Source of the DNA: Desulforamulus aeronauticus DSM 10349
Lineage (GTDB): Bacteria > Bacillota > Desulfotomaculia > Desulfotomaculales > Desulfotomaculaceae
Direction: 5' to 3'
DNA: 64,000 bases
Assembly: GCF_900142375.1 (NCBI RefSeq)
Contig: NZ_FRAR01000026.1
Coordinates: 24,810 to 88,809, forward strand
Shown here piece by piece: positions 1 through 8,496 of the stretch. Every line of letters begins with the position of its first letter. Within the stretch, counting starts at the first letter, position 1. The notes under the pieces were generated by a model. It was not told where the DNA came from and ran no database searches. It saw nothing but the letters and a program-made list of their open reading frames with translations. Position numbers and translations under genes: made by a program.

Positions 1-5
1 AAGAA

Positions 6-443
6 TTACTTTACAGTAAAGGAACTTGTGTAGGAATAGGCAGTCTCTGTAGTGCCACCGTTATCCGCCCTATGGAGACATTTTACCCGATAAGTTGTCC
101 CAGATGTACCCGTATAACTCCCACTGGTACTAGAATAGGTATCATTCTGAACACTACTTTGCCATTCCTTAACAACTGACCAACCACTTGAAGTCTTTTT
201 CTCTAAATATACTGTAGTAGTTATTTTGCTTACCTTCGAGTAAGTTTGCGTTGTACCCGAGGCTCCTATGCTACTTCCATTCAGTGTATACAGGCAAGAG
301 CAGTCAAACAGGTACTGGTAAGCCATCGGTGTTACGACCTCTACTACATCATTCTCATTCTCTTGTGCCATTACGGGTTGCCCGAGGGTAAGGAACATCA
401 ACCCTACCAGTAAAACCACCAGTGATTTGATTTTTTGGAACAT
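6..443 (-). CDS. Small secreted protein, DUF6147-like
   Basis: A 145-residue exported protein. I chose the start at 443 because AAGGGAGGT lies just upstream of that ATG, while the longer reading frame to 473 has no ribosome binding site. Residues 1-27 form a signal peptide (lysine, a long hydrophobic stretch, then a VMAQ cleavage region). The mature part is rich in Ser, Thr, Tyr and Gly, with alternating polar/hydrophobic residues that suggest a beta-sandwich, and has a few cysteines (FDCSC, VKCLH). It resembles the small DUF6147 family of secreted Firmicute proteins. No enzymatic motif is visible and the function is unknown. It appears monocistronic. Confidence 0.6.
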   Translation of the reverse strand: MFQKIKSLVVLLVGLMFLTLGQPVMAQENENDVVEVVTPMAYQYLFDCSCLYTLNGSSIGASGTTQTYSKVSKITTTVYLEKKTSSGWSVVKEWQSSVQNDTYSSTSGSYTGTSGTTYRVKCLHRADNGGTTETAYSYTSSFTVK

Positions 444-542
444 TAAAGCTACCTCCCTTAATTTATTTTTCAATACTTGGATAAGGAAGGTAGCTTTTTG
501 GTTTCAAAATTTTTTAATTTACTACACAAAATTTATTTTTCT

Positions 543-1076
543 TCATTCAAGCCCGTCTTTAAAATGAGGGTCCTCACGATCGTTATTAACCTGACTATGG
601 AATATTTCCTTTAAACTAAGATCGTCCAGAACCTCCTGAGGTTCAGTAAGTTTCACCTGGCTCATCACATCCCGGACACCCCTGGCTCTGGTGGCTGCTT
701 CCACAGCATTGTCAATTTCCTCCTGGCTGTCTGCGTGCCCCACTAGGTAAACAGTACCGCCTCTGCTTTCTGCGCCAATGTGTTTTACATTAATATCGTT
801 ATTGGCAAACTCTTCATAAACCTCGGCTGTCACCTCGCCGTCATTAATTTGGCCGTCGGTGCTGATGGTAACGCCATTTTCAATGCTCTTAATACCCTCT
901 ACTCGGGACACTAGTTCGTGCAGTTGCCTTCTTTCGTGCAAAGTGTCTACCATGCCCATCAAATGCACTTCACCTTTTTGCACTAGGGTTTTAATACCGT
1001 AACTCTTTAGACCATCGGTTCTGTCTATTAAAGACTGGATATCCCGCTGCATTTCTTGATCTTGATATTTTGACAT
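543..1076 (-). CDS. BON-domain protein
   Basis: A 177-residue protein with two BON (phospholipid/osmoprotective) domains at about residues 8-72 and 80-148. Each has the typical pattern of a helix, a strand with a conserved glycine (VHLMGMVDT; VYLVGHADS) and a VEGI/ARGV turn followed by a second strand. It has no signal peptide or membrane segment, so it is probably cytoplasmic. BON domains are thought to bind phospholipid or small ligands and occur in stress proteins such as OsmY and Kbp. The tail (about 150-177) is acidic and lacks a recognisable domain. The specific role here is unknown. It stands alone, with AGGAGATGAG upstream of the start. Confidence 0.8.
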   Translation of the reverse strand: MSKYQDQEMQRDIQSLIDRTDGLKSYGIKTLVQKGEVHLMGMVDTLHERRQLHELVSRVEGIKSIENGVTISTDGQINDGEVTAEVYEEFANNDINVKHIGAESRGGTVYLVGHADSQEEIDNAVEAATRARGVRDVMSQVKLTEPQEVLDDLSLKEIFHSQVNNDREDPHFKDGLE

Positions 1077-1136
1077 TATCTCATCTCCTTGGGTAGATTA
1101 GTATCTATTATTCCCCTAACGGAGAGAGCTATCAGT

Positions 1137-1622
1137 TTATTTTTTGCTAAAAATCCCTTGATCAATTTGTTCTTCCGAAATAACCTTAATACCATTTTTA
1201 TTTAATAACGCTGCTGTAACACCCATACCCTCCACAACCCTGCGCTCCACACCCGGCAAGGCACTTGGCACACGATTGTAAATGCGAGAACTACCGCAGG
1301 AAGGACTGCGTTCCTTTAATATGGCCAGCGTGATGCCCTTTTCGAGGGCTATTTGCAATACCTTTTCCGCCCCTTGTACAAACTCAGCAGTAACCTCCCG
1401 ACCACCTTCACACAAACACCGGCCATGCCCAGCCAATACCTGAAAACCATCTCCGGTTTCAATGTCCACCGGTTCTCTGGGAGTTAAGAGCCCGCCTAAC
1501 TCCTCCGGGCACACCGCAATGGCTTTCCCCTGCTCAACCAGTGCCAATACTTCCGGAATCAGGTTATCTCCACCGTGGTATTTACAGGGAATACCAGCCA
1601 AACAAGCACTCACTAAAATCAT
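1137..1622 (-). CDS. DUF523 family protein (TudS-like Fe-S protein)
   Basis: A 161-residue DUF523 protein. The family signature is clear: an N-terminal VSACLAG with Cys7, a nearby Cys13, a central VCPEELGGL cysteine and a SPSCGS motif near residue 107. The characterised relative TudS (thiouracil desulfidase) uses three such cysteines to bind a [4Fe-4S] cluster that removes sulfur from its substrate. All three positions appear kept here, so an Fe-S-dependent desulfuration role is plausible, but the substrate is not known. It is cytoplasmic, with no membrane segment. It has its own ribosome binding site (GGAGGGAGAA) and probably its own promoter upstream of 1650. Confidence 0.8.
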   Translation of the reverse strand: MILVSACLAGIPCKYHGGDNLIPEVLALVEQGKAIAVCPEELGGLLTPREPVDIETGDGFQVLAGHGRCLCEGGREVTAEFVQGAEKVLQIALEKGITLAILKERSPSCGSSRIYNRVPSALPGVERRVVEGMGVTAALLNKNGIKVISEEQIDQGIFSKK

Positions 1623-1683
1623 GTTTCTCCCTCCTGTTCACTTTATCCATTGTAACACAGGAAGGTTTTCATCTTTGTTACAT

Positions 1684-2607
1684 TTATTTTAACTGCAGTG
1701 GCTTTAGCCGTCCTTGGTCTAACACCACCGTGTGTCCATAGGCAGCCCGACTAAACACTTCTTCCGCCTCGTAAAGCGGTACTCCCTTTAACTCCACCTT
1801 TTTTAAATCTCCCTCCCCGACTCCCCGCAGAATCAATTCATAAAGGTATTGTACAGCCTGGGGCATAAAACCTAGTAATCTGGCTCCCACTACATCCGTG
1901 GCCACTGGGTCGGTGCCCACAATCACTAAGTCGGAATTCACCGGCTTGCCATGGGAGGGCCCGGTACCAATCATTGCTTGATCACCGCTTAAAATCGTCA
2001 GATCAATGGGCAGCTTCTCTCCCATGGCCGCAATAAAACTATGTAAACGTTCATGAATACCCCTTTGCGTTTTGGGCCAACCGTGTATCTCCGCTGGTGG
2101 CCAGGATAAGGCAATATTCTTGATACCCAGGGAAACGGTAGCTTCCTCATGCTGTTTGATCTGGGTAAAGGATACCAGAACATCGGCCTTGGTAATTAAT
2201 TCATTGATGGGTGTGGACGGGGGATAGGGATGATTCAGTGTCAACTCAACATAGGGCCCATAGTTGGTGTCCACAAATTCTACCTGCTCCTGCTGCAAAA
2301 TTTGCTGATAGCCAGTCTGCTCCAGGACCTTTGGCGTAGGAGCGCCACCGGAACCACAGGCAACTACCAGCCGACCGGGTTGTTGCTTTTTGATAAATTG
2401 AATGAGTTGCCGCAAGGTCTCCGGCCCCACTACCGTCCCAGTTTCCGGTGAACGGGTATTGACCCAATTAGGAGTAATTACCACGGTATCTCCGGTTTTA
2501 AATAGTTCATCAACTGGCAGCATGGCCAGGGCATTCCCTAACGCGTTCCCTTCTAAGGGGTCTCTGGTAATGGCAACAATGGGTCTTTCTACTCTTCTTT
2601 TGCGCAT
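1684..2607 (-). CDS. DUF362-like protein without ferredoxin domain
   Basis: A 307-residue protein. The start at 2607 is preferred because GGAGGGATTCT precedes it; the reading frame extends a further 13 codons without a good site. It matches the DUF362 / LarA-like fold in outline: NWVN near the N terminus, a glycine-rich VACGSGGAPTP segment, SFTQIKQHEEATVSLGIKNIA (the family's 'K-HE' region) and a C-terminal GTDPVATDVVGARLLGF. In related DUF362 proteins this last segment reads DPVALD. Unlike the DUF362 protein at 37681-38787, it has no 4Fe-4S cysteine motifs. The function is unknown; a nickel-pincer/racemase-like or redox role has been suggested for neighbouring families only. Confidence 0.65.
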   Translation of the reverse strand: MRKRRVERPIVAITRDPLEGNALGNALAMLPVDELFKTGDTVVITPNWVNTRSPETGTVVGPETLRQLIQFIKKQQPGRLVVACGSGGAPTPKVLEQTGYQQILQQEQVEFVDTNYGPYVELTLNHPYPPSTPINELITKADVLVSFTQIKQHEEATVSLGIKNIALSWPPAEIHGWPKTQRGIHERLHSFIAAMGEKLPIDLTILSGDQAMIGTGPSHGKPVNSDLVIVGTDPVATDVVGARLLGFMPQAVQYLYELILRGVGEGDLKKVELKGVPLYEAEEVFSRAAYGHTVVLDQGRLKPLQLK

Positions 2608-2679
2608 AGAATCCCTCCGTAGATATACTTTGTTTAGCATGGTCATTCACGGTGATCGCTATGCTTCAAAAGACTAAAC

Positions 2680-3645
2680 TTATTGTGTAACCGGCCTTAT
2701 GTAATGCCAATCCTTAATTTTGTCATCACTGATAACACTAACATGTACATGGGTGAATTCTTTAAAAGCTTTGCTTACTGCCGTGGTCACCCGGTTATTG
2801 ATAATATCGCATTCTGACAGACAAATCCGTTCATTCGCTTCTATCACGATTTCCACTAAATAGCTGTTGGGTCCAATACACATTGACCTTACACTGTGAA
2901 CATCCTTAACTCCCCCCAGAGCAAGCACGTAATTACCCATTTTTTCCACTTGCTCCGGGTCCGCAGCTTCTCCCAGGATGGCGGCAACGTTTTCCCTGGC
3001 TGTGGCAAGACCAATAGACAACAACAACATACCAATAATGATGGATGCCAGACCATCAAAAAGTACATTATGGGTAACAACAGATAAAATAATGGCTCCG
3101 CCAGCCACGAACAAACCAATGAGGGCAGCTGAATCCTCTAGAAATATGAATCGTGTGGCTGGGGTAGCTTTAGACAAAACTGGCAGCACCCGAAAATACA
3201 TACCAATGCCTCGGCTAGGTTCACCCACTTCTACCATGATGGCCTTCACGGCCATGGTTAAAGAATAAATCTCAAATAAAATACTAACACCAATAATCCC
3301 AAGGTTAAGACCCACATATTGTAAATGTTCTGGATGAAGGATCTTTTGTATCCCGCCGTAAATGGAAAGGGCACCACCAATAAATAGCATCCCCAAGCTG
3401 GCCACAAAACTCCAGAAAAATACCCTTTTGCCATGACCAAATTGATATTTATCATCAATAGGACGCTGGGATTGACGGATACCAATCAACAAGAAAAAAC
3501 CGTTAGCCCAATCACCCACCGAGTGTTTAAATTCCGCCATCATAGAAGCACTGCCACTGAGTGTGGCAGCTACCAGTTTCATGATCATAATGACCCCGTT
3601 GGCAATTAAGGCAGCTTTAATGGCAGACTCACTACTATGGGCCAT
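2680..3645 (-). CDS. Cation diffusion facilitator family transporter
   Basis: A 321-residue inner-membrane metal(II)/H+ antiporter of the CDF family, which exports Zn, Fe, Co, Mn or Cd. The membrane half (about residues 8-215) has the expected six helices. The metal-site motif HSVGDWANG lies in helix 2 and a second pair in helix 5 (DSAALIGLFVAGG), with GHGK in the loop after helix 2. The C-terminal domain (about 220-321) is the cytoplasmic ferredoxin-like regulatory domain, containing GGVKDVHSVR and VEIVIEANE. Metal specificity cannot be fixed by eye. It is preceded by AAGGAGTTGG and is likely monocistronic; no metal-responsive operator was recognised upstream. Confidence 0.88.
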   Translation of the reverse strand: MAHSSESAIKAALIANGVIMIMKLVAATLSGSASMMAEFKHSVGDWANGFFLLIGIRQSQRPIDDKYQFGHGKRVFFWSFVASLGMLFIGGALSIYGGIQKILHPEHLQYVGLNLGIIGVSILFEIYSLTMAVKAIMVEVGEPSRGIGMYFRVLPVLSKATPATRFIFLEDSAALIGLFVAGGAIILSVVTHNVLFDGLASIIIGMLLLSIGLATARENVAAILGEAADPEQVEKMGNYVLALGGVKDVHSVRSMCIGPNSYLVEIVIEANERICLSECDIINNRVTTAVSKAFKEFTHVHVSVISDDKIKDWHYIRPVTQ

Positions 3646-3726
3646 CTTACCAACTCCTTTATTTCTCTGTAATATTCCTTGGTTTATAGGATGGTACTAC
3701 CAACAAAAACTGGTAATTTTAAAAAT

Positions 3727-4019
3727 ACAGAAAATCCTCAGAGATTTCTCTCTGAGGATTTTTTAATCTTGCCCCACTAAGCCGTCCACTCGGTGTTTTT
3801 AAAGTACCCGCTTCTCGCAGGTGGGTGCCCGCTAGCTTGGTTCTACCTTCCGCTAATGTACCCTAAAGGGCACAAGAACTACGGCTTGATATTTGCAAGC
3901 TAAGTCTGACTCCCGAAAAAACACTGTGGTTTTAAAAATCATCAAGCAGCGCACAAAGCAGGATTTAGTGTGGATTCTGCAACCCAACACTATTTGATTG
4001 TCGAAAGTGATCACCTTCT
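3727..4019 (-). ncRNA. ssrS: Structured RNA resembling 6S RNA (ssrS)
   Basis: About 290 nt of non-coding sequence with its own sigma-A promoter and a strong terminator (stem AATCCTCAGAGA/TCTCTGAGGATT plus T-run, 3727-3760). A closing stem pairs CCAC-GTGTTTTT with AAAAACAC-GTGG, and inner pairing TTAGCTTG/CAAGCTAG and an apical GTGCCC/GGGTAC hairpin form a long interrupted rod. The segment GGGCACCCACCTGCGAGAAGC followed by TTTAAAA resembles the 3' side of the central bubble in 6S RNA (E. coli has CGAGAAGC then TTAAAAC). 6S RNA mimics an open promoter and sequesters sigma-A RNA polymerase. The 5' hairpin TAGTGT/ACACTA makes this longer than the usual ~190 nt, so family assignment is tentative. 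Confidence 0.5.
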
Positions 4020-4025
4020 AGAGGT

Positions 4026-4055
4026 ATCATATCAAAAAATAATTTATTTAGTCAA
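4026..4055 (-). promoter_or_regulatory. Sigma-A promoter of the 6S-like RNA
   Basis: On the minus strand, -35 TTGACT (4050-4055) and -10 TATGAT (4026-4031) are separated by 18 bases of A/T-rich sequence, placing transcription start near 4019. No open reading frame follows before the terminator at about 3730, which supports an untranslated product. Confidence 0.7.
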
Positions 4056-4228
4056 GTCCGATATGAAGTTACTTTTTACCTTATCAATCTCCCTAGACGC
4101 TGCAGGAGTTGTGATATGATAGTATCGTTATAAAGAATACCACATACTAGGAGCGACTATAGTAAAAACACTTTTGACGGTTAACCTTATAGTGGCTGCT
4201 ATTCTTCGCGGGAAGGAGATGCGATATT

Positions 4229-4891
4229 TTGAAGGAGAGAACAGCTCTTATCGCCGGTGCAACTGGATTAGTAGGAAATGAACTGCTGCAAATCCTGCTG
4301 CAGGAAAAAGAATATGAGAGGGTTTATGCCATCGTCAGAAAATCTTTGATGTTGAAACATCCGAAGCTAATAGAAATCGTCTGTGATTTTGACCGGCTTG
4401 AAGAGGTAAAAGAATACTTTGCGGTGGATGATGTATTTTGCTGCTTAGGAACAACCATCAAAAAAGCCAAGACAAGAGAAGCGATGTACAAGGTCGATGT
4501 GGAGTATCCTGTTACTTTAGCCAAATTGGCAAAGGCACAGGGGGCCTGTCATTTTCTGATTATAAGTTCGGTAAATGCGAATGTTGAATCATTTATCTGG
4601 TATCCAAAGATGAAAGGACAACTTGAGGAGCAAATAAAAAACATTCCCTTTGCAACAACCTCAATCCTTCGTCCGTCGCTGCTTTTGGGAATGCGCAAAG
4701 AGTTTAGATTTTTTGAAGGCATAGCTATTAAAGTAGTTCGAGGTCTTTCCATTTTGTTGAGAAGATCATTACCCAGTCAGATGGGGATAGAAGCAAAAAT
4801 CGTAGCTCAGGCCATGTATCAGATTGCTCAAATGAATAAACCAGGAGTAAGGATTTATTCCCCAAAACAAATGGAAGATATTATCAAATAA
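4229..4891 (+). CDS. NAD(P)-binding oxidoreductase, HTATIP2/YwnB-like
   Basis: A 220-residue Rossmann-fold protein of the extended/atypical SDR group. The nucleotide-binding motif GATGLVGNELL is at residues 9-19, and VFCCLGTTIKKA at about 70 and IISSVNAN with a downstream YPKMKGQLEE are typical of the HTATIP2/NmrA-like subgroup, where the SxnK pattern replaces the classical YxxxK. It probably acts as an NADPH-dependent reductase or redox sensor in the cytoplasm; the substrate is unknown. The start is TTG at 4229 with GGAAGGAG about ten bases upstream. It is monocistronic, and is the last chromosomal gene before the island boundary at 4971. Confidence 0.75.
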   Translation: MKERTALIAGATGLVGNELLQILLQEKEYERVYAIVRKSLMLKHPKLIEIVCDFDRLEEVKEYFAVDDVFCCLGTTIKKAKTREAMYKVDVEYPVTLAKLAKAQGACHFLIISSVNANVESFIWYPKMKGQLEEQIKNIPFATTSILRPSLLLGMRKEFRFFEGIAIKVVRGLSILLRRSLPSQMGIEAKIVAQAMYQIAQMNKPGVRIYSPKQMEDIIK

Positions 4892-4970
4892 AATGTATCC
4901 TCAGTCTAAATAAAAAAGATTCAGAAGTAAACTACCTCTGAGCTCTTGATAAATAAGATTTGGTTGGAAA

Positions 4971-5005
4971 ACAAGCGGGATCGAACCACTAATCTCTTGA
5001 ATGCC
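4971..5005 (-). repeat. Decayed tRNA-Ala 3'-half, putative attachment-site remnant
   Basis: These 35 bases match positions 24409-24443 in the tRNA-Ala(GGC) gene at 32 of 35 bases and in the same orientation. They cover the anticodon, the 3' side of the anticodon stem and the T arm. The 5' half of the tRNA is absent, so this is not a functional tRNA. A partial tRNA 3' end at a distance from the intact gene is the classic trace left by integration at a tRNA gene. The three mismatches suggest an old event. Confidence 0.65.
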
Positions 5006-5326
5006 GGGTAAACAATACTAAAATTATGCAACATTAAGTGAGAAAACACTGGAACGGCATTCACAACAAACAGACCCCTCTAAGCAATCCACAATTTACA
5101 TGTATTTTAGCATGTTTCAGTAAATAATGAGTCAAAACTGTTTGGTGATGTATCGTTTTAAGGACGCGATGTGGCCGTAACCTTGAAATATAGATTTTGG
5201 GGAGCAACAGCATAATGCTGGGTGCTCTTTTTTATTTCTTCACTCTGCCTGTGCCTGCTTGCCCTGAGCGCCGTTTTGATCCACACAAGCCAGGAATTTT
5301 TCATAATGATGCGCTGTAATGAAAGC

Positions 5327-5410
5327 CTAAAAATATTGGCAACCAAGCCGTTTTAACAGATCTGACTGCTCCTTTGTTTCGACGCCCTCCGCGATCACTG
5401 AGACGTTCAA
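5327..5410 (-). pseudogene. EAL-domain (c-di-GMP phosphodiesterase) remnant
   Basis: Twenty-seven codons read LNVSVIAEGVETKEQ followed by SDLLKRLGCQYF and then a stop. This is the signature near the C terminus of EAL phosphodiesterases (VIAEGVET...LGCDYxQG), interrupted by TAG exactly where the family continues QGY. No catalytic EAL motif or N-terminal part remains upstream. It is a decayed fragment lying just inside the putative island's left end. Confidence 0.6.
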
Positions 5411-5566
5411 CTGCTTGCAGGGAGATGATCTACGACACGATGTTTTCTTTTTGCTTACCGGGTTACGATATCACGAGTCAATGCCATACAGAGCACGCAT
5501 AACAGAAGAATATTAGCGGTAAATATTGCCAATACTTAAAGTGGTATCACGCTAAAGAGGTGCTTT

Positions 5567-7117
5567 ATGTTTGGGATTAATAGACCAAAAAAGTCAAGGA
5601 AAATAAAAGAAGAGGTTGCCCTTCTGAATCATCAAGTGGCACGTGACGAGGTGTCGGGCCGCTATGATGAAACAGTAGGATATTTAAAAGAATTATTCCG
5701 GGACGATGATGTCATGCAGTTCCGTGAGCTACAAAATAAAAATGCCGGAGATCTGCGCTTTTGCCTTGTTTACTGCGACGGTCTGGTGGATTCCGAATTG
5801 ATCGGCGCCCAGTTGATCCGGCCACTTTTGGAGCTTCAGTTAGACGTGCGGGAAAAGATCACTGCCGACGCTCTTTTGGAACAGATTATCCAGACCGTCT
5901 CGGGGAAAAAGTTGTGCAGCTACCGGGAGATCGTGCGTGCGGTTACCGGTGGCGATACGCTCCTGATTACGAATGTCCTGAAAGAAGGCCTGCTGTTCAG
6001 CGTTAAGAAGTTTGAAACGCGATCCGTCTCAGAACCGGAAGGGGAAAAGATCCTCAGCGGACCGCGGGAAGGGTTTACAGAAGAGCTGCTTAGCAATTTG
6101 TCCATGATTCGTCGCAAGCTTCGGACAAACCGTCTGAAGATGCGCTTTTATACGATAGGTAAAGAAACTCAAACGCAGCTTGGCATCGCCTATCTGGACG
6201 AAATTGTGAATGAAAACATTCTCAAAGAACTATACCGCCGTTTGGACACGATTGATATTGATGGTGTTCTGGACACGAATTACATCACGGAGTTGGTACG
6301 GGATAACCCGTGGTCGCCATTTCGTTCCATTGGGTATACCGAGCGCCCGGATGTTGTGGCGGGCAAGCTGCTGGAGGGGCGTATCGCCCTGTTTGTGGAT
6401 GGTACGCCGGTGGTCCTGACGTTGCCGTACCTGTTCATCGAGAACTTTCAGAGCAACGAGGACTACTATCTGAATTTCTACTATACCTCATTTTCCCGGT
6501 TCCTCCGTATCCTAGGCTTCTTCCTAACGGTTCTGGTACCGGCCGTCTATATCGCCATTGCGGCGTATCACCAAGAGATGCTACCAGCCCCGATCCTCAT
6601 CAGAATTGCGATAGAACGGCAGAGGGTCCCATTACCGGCCGCCCTGGAATGCTTTTTGATGCTGCTGGTATTTGATATCTTGCGGGAGACAGGTCTTCGC
6701 ATGCCCACCAATGTGGGTCAGACGCTGGGTATTGTGGGCGCGCTGGTGGTGGGACAGGCCGCGGTGGAGGCGGGTCTGGTCGCCGCCCCCATGATTATTG
6801 TGGTCGCCATGGCAGGCATCACCAGTTTGCTGATCCCGAAGATGAACGCGCCCGTGATATACATTCGGTTCGGTATTCTTGCCTTGGGCGCTTCCCTGGG
6901 CTTTTTGGGGGTGACGCTCGGATGTGCGCTGCTCCTTGCCCATGTGCTTTCGCTCCACTCGTTTGGCGTTTCTCAACTGGCCTCCGGCCATAAGCTGCAA
7001 TATCAGGAAATCAAGGACACGGTCATCCGCGCTCCCTGGTGGCAGATGCGTTTGCGTCCGTTCCAGCTTAGTCCAAACCGGGTTCGGGAAAAATCCGGCA
7101 AAAGAGAGCAGTCATGA
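5567..7117 (+). CDS. gerKA: Spore germination receptor subunit A (GerA family)
   Basis: A 516-residue GerAA/GerKA-type subunit of a nutrient germinant receptor in the inner spore membrane. Residues 1-300 form the soluble N-terminal domain, including the family's FCLVYCDGLVD and DNPWSPFRSIGYTERPD segments. From about 305 onward there are five to six membrane helices with the conserved RIAIERQRVPLPAALE and LGIVGALVVGQAAVEAGLV motifs. The A subunit forms the ligand-gated channel core. AAAGAGGTGCTTT precedes the ATG, and the stop overlaps the start of the C-subunit gene (ATGA), so the operon is translationally coupled. GC content is visibly higher than in flanking DNA. The nutrient ligand cannot be predicted; paralogue naming (K versus A) is arbitrary. 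Confidence 0.92.
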   Translation: MFGINRPKKSRKIKEEVALLNHQVARDEVSGRYDETVGYLKELFRDDDVMQFRELQNKNAGDLRFCLVYCDGLVDSELIGAQLIRPLLELQLDVREKITADALLEQIIQTVSGKKLCSYREIVRAVTGGDTLLITNVLKEGLLFSVKKFETRSVSEPEGEKILSGPREGFTEELLSNLSMIRRKLRTNRLKMRFYTIGKETQTQLGIAYLDEIVNENILKELYRRLDTIDIDGVLDTNYITELVRDNPWSPFRSIGYTERPDVVAGKLLEGRIALFVDGTPVVLTLPYLFIENFQSNEDYYLNFYYTSFSRFLRILGFFLTVLVPAVYIAIAAYHQEMLPAPILIRIAIERQRVPLPAALECFLMLLVFDILRETGLRMPTNVGQTLGIVGALVVGQAAVEAGLVAAPMIIVVAMAGITSLLIPKMNAPVIYIRFGILALGASLGFLGVTLGCALLLAHVLSLHSFGVSQLASGHKLQYQEIKDTVIRAPWWQMRLRPFQLSPNRVREKSGKREQS

Positions 7118-8250
7118 AAAAAGGTATTGTTCTTATCTGCCTGATGCTGTGCTGTGTCTTTTTGGGAGGCTGCTGGAATTATCAAGGCTTGGACACGATT
7201 GATATCGTAACGGGGATAGCCATCGACAAGAACCCGGAAACAGGCATGTACTTGTTGACTTACGAAATGGTGGATACCGCGGTTTCGGGAAAAGATGTAC
7301 CTACGGAAGTAAAATATGTGGAATCCCAAGGGCCAACCTTATTCGGCGCAATACGAAACGCAAAGAGAAAGCTCATTAACAAACTGTATGGCGGCAATAT
7401 GCAGGCAATCATCATCAGCAGGCAGATTGCACAGGAGGAAGGCGTCTTAGCGATTCTGGAGATGTTTCTGCGGGATGGGGAGCCGCGCGAAACCCTGAGT
7501 GTTGCCATTTCACAGGAAGAGACCGCCAAATCGGTTCTAATGACCAAGGGGCTGGATTCGAAGATTATTTCTTTTGAAATCCATGGGGTCATCAATGAAG
7601 ACAACCAAACCACCTCTTCCACAAAAAATATCGCACTGTATCAAGCTTACAACGCAATCAAGGAAGCAGGGGATTCATTGGTTTTGCCGATCTTGCATCT
7701 GCAGCAAAACAATAACGATGTGACCACGGAATCTAACGGCGTGGCGTTGTTTCGTGGGGATAAGCTCATCGGCTTTTTATCGCCGGAGCAGACCCTGTAC
7801 TATCTATTTCTGGTAGACGAGATAAAGAGCGCTGCTGTGTCGCTCCCTTACCGCAGCGAAAACAGCGAAATCTCTATGGAAATCAAAAGCAACCGCAGCA
7901 AAACTAGTGTCCGGTATGAGAATGGGCAATTGGTTGTGTCTGTCCAAATCAAAACAGAGATGAATCTAACAGAGCTGAAAGGAGAATTGGACTTATCTCA
8001 GGAACAGGAACGGACTTGGCTGGAAGCACATGCCGCTCAATTTATAGAGGAATCTACCCGCGCCTTCTTTGGGTCCGTACAGACAGAATACAAAACAGAC
8101 ATTTTTGGTCTGGGCAGATTGCTGTATGGAGACCATCCGGATGTATGGAGGCAATTGGAGGATAGCTGGGATGAGATCTTCTCACAGGCCCAGTTTGAGG
8201 TACAAGTCACTGTGGACATCGTGAATACCGGCGTCCTGAAAAACTTCTAA
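7114..8250 (+). CDS. gerKC: Spore germination receptor lipoprotein, Ger(x)C family
   Basis: A 378-residue C subunit. A type II signal peptide ends in the lipobox FLGGC with the modified cysteine at residue 20, followed by the family opening WNYQGLDTIDIVTGIAIDK. Three domains typical of GerBC follow, with conserved GPTLFGAIRNAKR and LYGGNMQAIIISRQIA in domain 1 and a C-terminal domain ending DIFGLGRLLYGDHPDVWRQ. The lipoprotein is anchored on the outer face of the inner spore membrane and is required for receptor assembly and function. It overlaps the A gene by four bases and is followed 14 bases on by the small D-type gene. Confidence 0.92.
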   Translation: MKKGIVLICLMLCCVFLGGCWNYQGLDTIDIVTGIAIDKNPETGMYLLTYEMVDTAVSGKDVPTEVKYVESQGPTLFGAIRNAKRKLINKLYGGNMQAIIISRQIAQEEGVLAILEMFLRDGEPRETLSVAISQEETAKSVLMTKGLDSKIISFEIHGVINEDNQTTSSTKNIALYQAYNAIKEAGDSLVLPILHLQQNNNDVTTESNGVALFRGDKLIGFLSPEQTLYYLFLVDEIKSAAVSLPYRSENSEISMEIKSNRSKTSVRYENGQLVVSVQIKTEMNLTELKGELDLSQEQERTWLEAHAAQFIEESTRAFFGSVQTEYKTDIFGLGRLLYGDHPDVWRQLEDSWDEIFSQAQFEVQVTVDIVNTGVLKNF

Positions 8251-8264
8251 GGAGATGGGATCAC

Positions 8265-8477
8265 ATGGTATTGGCGATTGTATGCATTGCCTTTGCGCTG
8301 ATCATATTGGGGCTTTGGCCGGCATGGAAATTAAATAGCAAAAGAGAAAACGTGTTTACTGTGATTTGCATCGGGGTCAGCTTCACTGTTTTGCTGCTCA
8401 GGAGCCTGGAGGTCACTTTACCGGACCCCACCAGGCTCCTGGTTGAATGGCTGCGCTCCGTTGGGATTGACCGCTAG
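8265..8477 (+). CDS. Small two-TM D-type subunit of Ger receptor
   Basis: A 70-residue protein with two hydrophobic helices (about residues 1-20 and 30-50) separated by a short KLNSKREN linker. Small two-helix D proteins occur in some gerA-type operons of bacilli and clostridia and modulate receptor function. Its position between the C and B genes, with AAGGAGATGGGATCAC upstream of the ATG and no other credible frame, supports that assignment. It carries no other domain. Its tail, residues 60-70, lies just before the ribosome binding site of the B gene. Confidence 0.7.
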   Translation: MVLAIVCIAFALIILGLWPAWKLNSKRENVFTVICIGVSFTVLLLRSLEVTLPDPTRLLVEWLRSVGIDR

Positions 8478-8496
8478 GTACGAAATGAGGAGTTTT

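Larger units (their letters stand above)
4892..5566. other. Gene-poor island boundary
   Basis: This 675-base stretch holds a decayed tRNA-Ala 3' half (4971-5005) and an EAL-domain remnant (5327-5410, minus strand). Nothing else here codes convincingly; short open frames near 5158-5346 overlap the broken EAL reading frame. Confidence 0.6.
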
